Below the pieces are notes generated by a model that saw only the letters and a program-made list of their open reading frames with translations, searched no databases and was not told the origin of the DNA. Positions 7,047 through 12,655 of a DNA stretch of 12,655 nt are shown here, piece by piece. The stretch spans positions 1 to 12,655 of the forward strand of contig LT649841.1 of assembly GCA_900128395.1 (NCBI GenBank). Direction: 5' to 3'. Origin of the DNA: Stramenopiles sp. TOSAG23-2. Its lineage: Eukaryota; Sar. Each line of letters opens with the position of its first letter. Within the stretch, counting starts at the first letter, position 1. Both the position numbers and the translations under genes were made by a program.

Positions 7047-7272
7047 CAAAGGAAGAAAGTTTTGATGTGCAACATGTCTCCGTCTTACTCTGGACACCAG
7101 AGACGACACCAGATATATGCATGCCCATTTAAAAAATGAAACTAAATATATATCACACAGTTATATAGATAGACGGGATACGTAAATAGCTGAAGTTAGA
7201 ACAAAACTAAACAATAATCACCATATACAGATATTTACATTCGAATATCGAATACTATATAACAATATATAT

Positions 7273-9228
7273 ATGATGGCTGATTTTATATTTAGAAACG
7301 GGTACATTGTCGATGGGACAGGCAAAAAAGGTTTTATAGGAGATGTTGCTGTTAAAGATGGTAAAATTTATGCAGTTGGGAAAGATCTATCTATAATTGG
7401 GAACCGGGAGCATCAATGTCATGGTAAATTAATTACACCTGGTTGGGTTGATTGCCATACACATTTCGATGGGCAGATTACATGGGATCCATATTGCAGT
7501 CCAATTTCAAGTAATGGCGTGACAACTATTGTCTTTGGTAATTGCGGTATAGGCTTTGCTCCATGTCCAGTAGAACAACGGGACTTCCTCATAAATTTAA
7601 TGGAAGGAGTTGAAGATATTCCAGGTGCAGCATTGAGTGTCGGTGTAGATTGGAATTGGGAAACTTTTCCTGAATTCTTGAATTACCTTGATACAAAGGA
7701 GACTGCGATTGATTTTGGTGCTATGGTTGGTCATGCACCTGTACGAACGTATGTCATGGGTTTGCGTGGTGCTCAGCATGCAACTGAAAGTGATCCTTCA
7801 GTATCTGATCCAGTGACACCTGAGGATATTAAAATAATGGCCGCCATCGTTGAAGAAGCTGTTCGGGAGGGTGCTATGGGATTTAGTTGCTCCAGAAGCA
7901 TCATTCATCGTGATATCAACGGAAATGTAGTTCCTGGTTCATTTGCATGTGAAGAGGAAATATTAGCACTGGGTGATGCAGTGGAAAGAGGTGGTGGAGG
8001 CGTCTTTGAGACAACCAGTGATTTCTGCGAACATTTAGACAATGATGGTGATGGAAACAAAGAAATGAGAATGCTCCGAGAGATAGCACTGCGCAATCCG
8101 AATGTACCTGTTTCTTTTAGTTTAGCTGAAAATATTCAAGGCAGGCATGATGAAAACAAATACAAAGAAATGCTGGGATGGTTGGAAGATGCAACGAATC
8201 AAGGTGCAAAGGTGCATGGACAAATAAGTGCTAAAGCGGTTAGTTTTTTGATGAGTCTACGAACAAAAATTAATCCGTTGATTTGGCACCCAACATTTAA
8301 AAAGATTCGAGGAAATTTAAGAGACCCAAATGCCAAAATTGCCACTCATGAAGAGATTGTTCAACAATTAAGTGATCCAAAGGTTCGAGCACAATTGCTT
8401 GCTGAACATGATGCAGTTATACGTCAAAACTCGCATAAACCTGTTGGTAGTACAAGTTTAATCATTGGGTATGACAATTTATTCCCATGGCAAGAAGACT
8501 ATGAGCCAGATCCAGCAGTGGACAGTATCGGTGCAATAGCAAGAGCCCAAAATAAACACCCGCTTGATGTGTTGATTGATCATTTATTGTCTCAAAATGG
8601 TGAAGGTGTGATTTTAAATTTTGCCACAAACTATAATTTCGGCAATTTAGAAACAACAAAGTCTATGATGTCTCATCCAAATGTTATATTAGGACTTGGA
8701 GATGGCGGGGCACATGTCGGATTCCTAACTGATGCTGCAAATTGTACTTATCTACTTACCCATTGGGTACGAGATCGTAAACGAGGTAGTGGAACATTGC
8801 CATTGGAATTTGTTGTTAAAAAGCAAACGATGGAGACAGCTCGTTTGTTTGGTATGGAAGATCGAGGGACTTTGGAAGTTGGCATGAAAGCTGATGTTAA
8901 TGTTATCAACATGGAGACATTGAAAATACATCAACCACACATACGATATGATTTGCCATTGGATGCTTTAAGATGGTTCCAGACCGTAGAAGGATATGAG
9001 CTCACTATGCTTAGTGGGGTCGTTACTTTTAGAAATGGAAAACCAACTGGTGAGTTGCCTGGGCGTTTGATTCGCTCACCACGTAGTAGTAGCTATCGTG
9101 GTGTGAAAGTTGATGGTGCTGATGCTGAAACAGTACAAAAAATAAGAAGTAAATCTACTATTACAAATTTACAAGGTGGAGAAATTATGAACACATTTCA
9201 AAAATTAGGTAATGAATCTAAGCTCTAA
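7273..9228 (+). CDS. N-acyl-D-amino-acid deacylase-like amidohydrolase (amidohydrolase 3 family)
   Basis: The product has 651 residues and the layout of the D-aminoacylase branch of the amidohydrolase superfamily. It has an N-terminal beta segment (FIFRNGYIVDGTGKKGFIGD), then PGWVDCHTHFDGQ with metal-type His62/His64. FGNCGIGFAPC follows, where Cys91 corresponds to the zinc-bridging Cys of Alcaligenes D-aminoacylase. GLGDGGAHVG carries the catalytic-type Asp477, and the C-terminal segment is GMKADVNVINMET. The family hydrolyses N-acyl-D-amino acids. This member lacks an obvious His at the two barrel strands that hold the tight zinc in that enzyme (FETTSDF ~245-251, VSFSLAEN ~280-287); His315 in KVHGQ might substitute. 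The exact substrate is therefore open. No signal peptide is present. The start could be ATG 7273 or 7276. Its GC looks higher than its surroundings, and bacterial ancestry is possible. Confidence 0.9.
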   Translation: MMADFIFRNGYIVDGTGKKGFIGDVAVKDGKIYAVGKDLSIIGNREHQCHGKLITPGWVDCHTHFDGQITWDPYCSPISSNGVTTIVFGNCGIGFAPCPVEQRDFLINLMEGVEDIPGAALSVGVDWNWETFPEFLNYLDTKETAIDFGAMVGHAPVRTYVMGLRGAQHATESDPSVSDPVTPEDIKIMAAIVEEAVREGAMGFSCSRSIIHRDINGNVVPGSFACEEEILALGDAVERGGGGVFETTSDFCEHLDNDGDGNKEMRMLREIALRNPNVPVSFSLAENIQGRHDENKYKEMLGWLEDATNQGAKVHGQISAKAVSFLMSLRTKINPLIWHPTFKKIRGNLRDPNAKIATHEEIVQQLSDPKVRAQLLAEHDAVIRQNSHKPVGSTSLIIGYDNLFPWQEDYEPDPAVDSIGAIARAQNKHPLDVLIDHLLSQNGEGVILNFATNYNFGNLETTKSMMSHPNVILGLGDGGAHVGFLTDAANCTYLLTHWVRDRKRGSGTLPLEFVVKKQTMETARLFGMEDRGTLEVGMKADVNVINMETLKIHQPHIRYDLPLDALRWFQTVEGYELTMLSGVVTFRNGKPTGELPGRLIRSPRSSSYRGVKVDGADAETVQKIRSKSTITNLQGGEIMNTFQKLGNESKL

Positions 9229-9396
9229 ATATATTATATTATTATAAAAGTGAAGTTGAACAACATTTGCATGATATATATTTAGTGCACAACATGTATG
9301 GTATTTTTTTTAAATCAGAATTTTTACGGTGAAGCGAGCCATAATATCTTTTTAAATAATATATCATATACTTGGTATCCTTTAACGGGATAATCT

Positions 9397-9420
9397 GAAT
9401 GGCATAGATCTATGCCATTC
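9397..9420. repeat. 24-bp perfect palindrome, left arm
   Basis: GAATGGCAT-A-GATC-T-ATGCCATTC equals its own reverse complement. It sits just inside the left terminal repeat and differs from its partner at 9905 by two paired substitutions. Confidence 0.97.
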
Positions 9421-9904
9421 CCGAATTTTAGTAATCTTGTGTGATCTAACAAATTTTTTATATTCATCTACAAAATGGAATTATTTATACAATTTTATAA
9501 TATTATGTTTCCTATTATTTTGTACTTTTAGAATACTAGTAATATAATAATTTTAAATCGGAAATTTATTTTAATAATAATCGATATGGATAAATGTATT
9601 ACCACTGTATAAGCGACCTTAAGATCCCCATATTTCAACAAAAATATATCATTATACACATGAATAAATTAGTTTTGTAAACACATGATATATATATGTT
9701 ATATGTTATATGAACGTTAAAAGTGACAAATTTTATGTAAATGGACAAACATCAAGCAACTCTAATTTGAATTCTAGATGGAATTTTGTTATAAAAGTTG
9801 GATGTTTTGAAATCAGTTTTATGTGTAGAACACATTCGTGGTATTCTCATTACTTCATTTTTGGAATTTCGGTGAAATTCGACTTTTTTTTCGAAAAAGG
9901 TCCT

Positions 9905-9928
9905 GAATGGCATCGATCGATGCCATTC
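9905..9928. repeat. 24-bp perfect palindrome, right arm
   Basis: GAATGGCAT-C-GATC-G-ATGCCATTC equals its own reverse complement. Relative to the copy at 9397, A/T has become C/G at the two symmetric positions, so the dyad is kept. Confidence 0.97.
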
Positions 9929-10037
9929 CCCCGTTAAAGGATAGTATATGATAATGAAAATCGTTTAACGCTACAGACTATCATAACATTCCCCTTAAAA
10001 GAGAAAAATTGACCATGGAAATAGCATTACAAAATGC

Positions 10038-10043
10038 AAAAAA
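10038..10043 (-). terminator. RNA polymerase III T-run after tRNA-Phe
   Basis: On the minus strand a run of six T begins 10 bases after the discriminator base, a normal distance and length for Pol III termination. Confidence 0.75.
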
Positions 10044-10053
10044 TTAAGGATTT

Positions 10054-10126
10054 TGCCGCAAACGTGGATCGATCACGTGACCTTAGCATCTTCAGTGCTA
10101 CGCTCTCCCAACTGAGCTATTGCGGC
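10054..10126 (-). tRNA. tRNA-Phe(GAA): tRNA-Phe (anticodon GAA)
   Basis: The minus strand folds into a 73-base cloverleaf. The acceptor stem GCCGCAA pairs fully with TTGCGGC, followed by discriminator A. U8 and A9 are present, and the D stem is GCTC/GAGC with AGTTGGGA as the loop. The anticodon stem is TAGCA/TGCTA with loop CTGAAGA, giving anticodon GAA. The variable loop is AGGTC. The T stem is ACGTG/CACGT with loop ATCGATC. No CCA is encoded and there is no intron, as expected for a nuclear gene. The A box (TAGCTCAGTTGG) and B box (GATCGATCC, fitting GWTCRANNC) are intact. The T loop begins with A instead of the usual T54, which is odd for an elongator tRNA. It still scores by eye as a functional gene. 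Confidence 0.93.
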
Positions 10127-10213
10127 TGCAATGTCACTTTTACAATATAAGAATTGTAATCACGTTTTGTTTCTATCTAAAAATGCAATTTTTTACTATA
10201 TATATTGTATCAT
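10127..10213. other. Short spacer between tRNA-Phe and the repeat array
   Basis: These 87 bases form the 5' flank of the tRNA gene. A fragment ATCTAAAAATGCAATTTTTT (10175-10194) resembles the ATCTAAATGCAATG part of array units 4 and 5, so it may be a decayed edge of the array. Confidence 0.4.
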
Positions 10214-10610
10214 TTTTTGCATTTAGATTGCAATGCTATGCCAATGCTACGGGCAATATTTATCCACCTGCTATGTCCATGTATTACTTTCATTTTTTTT
10301 GCATTTAGATTGCAATGCTATGCCGATGCTATGCCCATGTATCCATCCACCTGCTATGTCCATGTATTATTTCCATGTATTACTTTCATTTCGTTTGCAA
10401 TGCTATGTCTATGCTATGTCCATCCACCTGCTATGTCAATGTATTACTTTTATTTTTTTTTGCAATCTAAATGCAATGCTATGCCGATGCTACGAGAAAT
10501 ATTTATCCACCTGCTATGTCCATGTATTATTTCATTTGTTTTTGCAATCTAAATGCAATGCTATGCCAATGCTACGAGAAATATCCATCCACCTGCTATG
10601 TCCATGTATT
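10214..10610 (+). repeat. Five-copy degenerate tandem array, ~80-bp unit
   Basis: The anchor CCACCTGCTATGT occurs at 10264, 10347, 10424, 10507 and 10589, so the spacing is 83, 77, 83 and 82 bp. Each unit has a T-rich stretch, a TGCA-bounded segment, ATGCTATG(C/T)C(A/G/T)ATGCTA, the anchor, and CATGTATTA. A 15-bp segment, TGCATTTAGATTGCA, occurs in units 1 (10218) and 2 (10300). Its exact reverse complement occurs in units 4 (10461) and 5 (10543), and unit 3 lacks it. All three plus frames are open over much of the array, which reflects a lack of stops in the unit and not coding. This is not a CRISPR: there are no unique spacers of constant length. Confidence 0.9.
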
Positions 10611-10851
10611 CAAAGTAGAAAAGCTTTTGGCCATTCGTTTGTGGTTTCCTCCTTTGTATTTTAATAAAAATCAATAGTGTGTAGTGTTATTTATTGATGG
10701 TAAAAAACATATATTCTCTACAAAATATAGATATATATACCTTCCACGGTGTACAAAGAACAACCACAACGAATATATATATATATATACCAACAACAAG
10801 TAGAACTATTATATTTATCTTCTAAAAAAAAAACAAACAAACACATATATC
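10611..10851 (+). promoter_or_regulatory. Upstream region and leader of RPL10A
   Basis: These 241 bases should include the RPL10A promoter and 5' UTR. They hold an (AT)n tract near 10773-10788, a CAACAACAAG string and a final run of A and CAAA before the ATG. The A-rich leader resembles that of the hydrolase gene. No defined ribosomal-protein promoter motif was recognised. Confidence 0.4.
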
Positions 10852-11628
10852 ATGTCGAAATTAGATCGTGCTTTATTAAAACAATGCATTGAGAATTTAT
10901 TAGCATTCTCTAATGGGGAAACCATTAAATGCCCAGATCCAAAAAAATCGGAAGATTACACCGGGGAACCACCAGAAACGGATCCACCAACCTTGCATAA
11001 AATGGGACGTGGTAACGTAAAAGACGGTATGGTAACAGGTAAAAAACGTAACTTTACTGAAACCGTGGAATTGCAAATTGCATTGAAAAATTACGATCCA
11101 TCAAAGGACAAACGTTTCAGTGGTACTTTCAAATTGCCAACTGTACCAAAACCAGTTTTGAAATATTGCTTATTAGGAACAGAAGCTGATTGTGAACGTG
11201 CAAAGAAAGTTGGTTTAGATTGTTTAACTGAGGATGACTTGAAGAAATTCAAAAAAGACAAGAAATTAGTTAAAAAATTAGCCGGTAAATACGACGGCTT
11301 CTTAGCATCTGCTAAATTGATCAAAAAAGTCCCACGTTTGCTCGGACCAGGTTTGAATCGTGCAGGTAAATTCCCAACTGTTGTTTCCCCAACACAAGAT
11401 TTCCAAGCAAAAATCGATGAGTTAGGTGCAACTATTAAATTCCAAATGAAAAAAGTTTTATGTTTAAATGTTGCTATTGCTAATTGCGATCAATCCGCTG
11501 ATCAGATCGAAACCAACGTTGTATTGGCAACTAACTTTTTAGCATCTTTGTTGAAAAAGAATTGGCAAAACATTGGTGTATTATATTTAAAAAGTACTAT
11601 GGGACCAAGATTTCAGATCTACTTTTAA
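10852..11628 (+). CDS. RPL10A: Large-subunit ribosomal protein uL1 (RPL10A)
   Basis: The product has 258 residues. It matches cytosolic uL1/L10a throughout its second half: RNFTETVELQIALKNYDPSK (66-85), DKRFSGTFKLP, KKLVKKLAGKYDGFLAS, the hallmark PRLLGPGLNRAGKFP (161-175), ATIKFQMKKVLCLNVA (193-208) and LLKKNWQNIGVLYLKSTMG. It forms the L1 stalk near the ribosomal E site and helps release deacylated tRNA. The usual length is about 217 residues. The excess lies at ~21-62, between the N-terminal helix and the first strand, in a Pro/Asp/Lys-rich insert (KCPDPKKSEDYTGEPPETDP). No GT donor sits at the front of the insert, so it reads as coding and not as a retained intron. The codon choice looks more regular than in its neighbours, as expected for a highly expressed gene. 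AATAAA lies at 11855-11860. Confidence 0.97.
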   Translation: MSKLDRALLKQCIENLLAFSNGETIKCPDPKKSEDYTGEPPETDPPTLHKMGRGNVKDGMVTGKKRNFTETVELQIALKNYDPSKDKRFSGTFKLPTVPKPVLKYCLLGTEADCERAKKVGLDCLTEDDLKKFKKDKKLVKKLAGKYDGFLASAKLIKKVPRLLGPGLNRAGKFPTVVSPTQDFQAKIDELGATIKFQMKKVLCLNVAIANCDQSADQIETNVVLATNFLASLLKKNWQNIGVLYLKSTMGPRFQIYF

Positions 11629-12276
11629 ATATGTGTTTTTTGTATAGCACATATGTGATAATAATAATAGTTGATAATTAAAATAGTTTATATAGATGGA
11701 AACAAGATATTTTATATATATATATATATAATATGTAACAAAAATTTTTGAATTTGATAATTTTGTTTATATATATATATATATATATAGAATATTAAAC
11801 GGGTAGGAATTGTTTTTTTTTTAACAAAGTTATGAAAGTAGGGAATGCATTTTCAATAAAGGAACATAAGTCATTCCGCATTTTTTAATGTTTTTTTATT
11901 TTGTACAGATCATTATTATTTTTGAAATAAAATTTTAGAAAATTACAAAATGAAAAACATGAAAGATGTAACTGGTTACCAACGAGTTTCTCGTTTGTCT
12001 TGTAAAAGAGAGAAATGAAACGCTGGGAGGTTTCCTTTTATTTATTTAAATTAAAAAAAAAAATTATGGAAAAAAAAGTATTGAATAATTTGATTGCTTT
12101 TGATTTTAAAATGATATGTAATCTCGAAAGAGTTTTACATTTAAAATATTTGTTGAATCAAATGTAAAAGATGTGATATTAATCGCGAGCGTATTAAAAA
12201 TTTTAAAAAGTAAAACGAATAATATAGAAATGATGGGTTTTCACCCTTTTTTTTTCATATAAAACAAACAAAATAC

Positions 12277-12312
12277 GAGTGTAGTACGAGTGTCGAGTGT
12301 AGTACGAGTGTC
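12277..12312. repeat. 18-bp tandem duplication
   Basis: GAGTGTAGTACGAGTGTC occurs twice without mismatch, at 12277-12294 and 12295-12312. It is followed by GTACTTCGTAGATTTTA, which resembles the palindrome-to-GATTTTAA part of the dispersed repeat at 2446. Confidence 0.95.
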
Positions 12313-12510
12313 GTACTTCGTAGATTTTATAAAGGAAATAATCACTCTTTCTTCCTACATATTCTCTCAAACTTCTCATGAAACCACACACAACGCACGG
12401 TGTATTTGCATCGTATCTCTCATATCATATTTGTAAAAACGTTACTGATATGATATGATTACACATTATATAATACTCCACGGTATGATTTATATAAACA
12501 TTGTACTTCG

Positions 12511-12557
12511 TACTTAACCCGAGAAGTGTAAAATTATAACTTAGATTTTAACCATCA
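12511..12557 (+). repeat. Dispersed repeat, copy 2
   Basis: The sequence runs TACTTAACCCGAGAAGTGTA, then AAATTATAACTTA and GATTTTAACCATCA. It matches 2446-2506 with one substitution and a ~14-bp gap where copy 1 carries the palindrome. It is preceded by TTGTACTTCG, a fragment of the same family. Confidence 0.75.
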
Positions 12558-12655
12558 ATCTTTATAAACACTGATATTTACGCGTGTATATCATATCATA
12601 AATCCACCCCTGGGGAATTCAAAACCACCAAACTTTGGAAAACCTATGGACTATT

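Larger units (their letters stand above)
6674..7272. other. Intergenic region with hairpin and amidohydrolase promoter
   Basis: This region holds the 3' flank of the ankyrin gene, the foldback at 6821-6988 and the upstream region of the amidohydrolase. No coding sequence is supported. An open frame from 6826 is a by-product of the inverted repeat. The ~130 bases before ATG 7273 are AT-rich, with TATATAA-like strings, but no single promoter element stands out. Confidence 0.5.
9362..9953. mobile_element. MITE-like element with terminal inverted repeats, no transposase
   Basis: The left end (9362) reads TATCATATAC-TTGG-TATCCTTTAACGGG. The right end (9953, reverse strand) reads TATCATATAC-TATCCTTTAACGGGG, so the arms match except for a 4-bp insertion. 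Each arm then carries a 24-bp palindrome built on GAATGGCAT. The 592-bp element has AT-rich internal sequence and no transposase. A 75-codon frame from 9710 has no recognisable domain. No clear target-site duplication could be read, so the transposon family is not assigned. It fills most of the space between the amidohydrolase and tRNA-Phe. Confidence 0.7.
11629..12655. other. 1-kb region without a supportable gene
   Basis: AT-rich sequence follows RPL10A. It contains (AT)n tracts at 11713-11730 and 11768-11789, polyadenylation-like AATAAA at 11855, and a small hairpin AACGAGTTTCTCGTT near 11982. A 10-bp inverted repeat TTTTACATTT/AAATGTAAAA lies at 12133-12142 and 12160-12169. The 18-bp duplication is at 12277 and the dispersed repeat at 12511. 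The last ~55 bases are less AT-rich and open in more than one frame, so a neighbouring gene may begin or end beyond the edge, but the frame cannot be chosen. Confidence 0.5.

Noticed and set aside
6826-7065. 79-codon plus-strand open frame
   Set aside because: Most of it lies in the inverted repeat and its spacer. The composition is not protein-like and no domain is visible.
9397-9420. Intrinsic bacterial terminator at the palindrome
   Set aside because: There is no T-run directly after the stem and the genome is eukaryotic. The palindrome belongs to the TIR structure.
9710-9937. 75-codon open frame inside the TIR element
   Set aside because: No similarity to a transposase or other domain is visible. 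Its end runs through the palindrome, so it is likely a chance frame.
10214-10610. CRISPR-like array
   Set aside because: The whole unit is repeated, without unique spacers, unit length varies, and the context is eukaryotic with no cas-like genes.
10120-10677. Four overlapping plus-strand open frames (Cys/His/Met-rich) over the array
   Set aside because: All frames stay open because the ~80-bp unit lacks stops. The peptides simply repeat the unit, and the frames shift between units of 77 and 83 bp.
12203-12391. 62-codon minus-strand open frame
   Set aside because: It runs through the 18-bp duplication (YYTRHSYYTR) and has no domain. Likely chance.
12601-12655. Possible coding edge (for example NPPLGNSKPPNFGKPMDY on the plus strand, or PKFGGFEFPRGGF on the minus strand)
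   Set aside because: Several frames look equally plausible over only 55 bases, so no gene can be assigned.
1-12655. A coherent new multi-gene system (defence, biosynthesis or toxin module)
   Set aside because: The genes are functionally unrelated, lie on both strands with separate leaders, and include housekeeping genes. Nothing shows joint regulation or shared partners.

Overview
The window is nuclear DNA from an AT-rich unicellular eukaryote. The evidence is a cytosolic ribosomal protein gene of the eL/uL1 (RPL10A) type, a tRNA-Phe gene with no encoded CCA and a downstream T-run, A-rich sequence before start codons, long AT-rich intergenic spacers, and Asn/Asp homopolymers encoded by AAT and GAT repeats. 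The RPL10A ending, and the insert before its KRNFTETVELQ block, remind me of stramenopile (diatom-like) homologues. That placement is an impression from family knowledge and not a demonstration.

Layout: (1) 1-185, the C-terminal end of a leucine-rich-repeat protein. (2) 232-385, an exact 77-bp tandem duplication. (3) 638-1945, an Asn/Asp-rich protein with two similar winged-helix (OST-HTH/LOTUS-like) blocks and a C-terminal RRM. (4) 1947-2249, an exact 150-bp tandem duplication starting one base after that gene's stop. (5) 3112-2695, minus strand, a small single-pass membrane protein whose reading frame changes partway, through a very short intron or a frameshift. (6) 3931-5157, an epoxide-hydrolase-like alpha/beta hydrolase with a complete Asp-Asp-His triad. 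(7) 6133-5465, minus strand, an unidentified protein whose 5' end is not explained. (8) 6126-6673, an ankyrin gene whose 5' part is tandemly duplicated out of frame. (9) 6821-6988, a long near-perfect hairpin. (10) 7273-9228, an N-acyl-D-amino-acid deacylase-like amidohydrolase. (11) 9362-9953, a MITE-like element with inverted ends that each carry a perfect 24-bp palindrome. (12) 10126-10054, minus strand, tRNA-Phe(GAA). (13) 10214-10610, five degenerate ~80-bp tandem units in which a 15-bp segment occurs in both orientations. (14) 10852-11628, RPL10A. (15) 11629-12655, no supportable gene, but short repeats including a second copy of a repeat seen at 2446.

The genes do not form an obvious pathway. 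The order looks like ordinary mixed eukaryotic gene content. What stands out is the amount of local duplication and inversion: 18-, 26-, 77-, 150- and ~155-bp tandem copies, an ~80-bp array, a foldback and a TIR element. I did not find convincing evidence for a new multi-gene system. The most distinctive observations are the compensated palindromes in the TIR element, the TGCA-bounded inverting 15-mer in the array, and the LOTUS-LOTUS-RRM protein.
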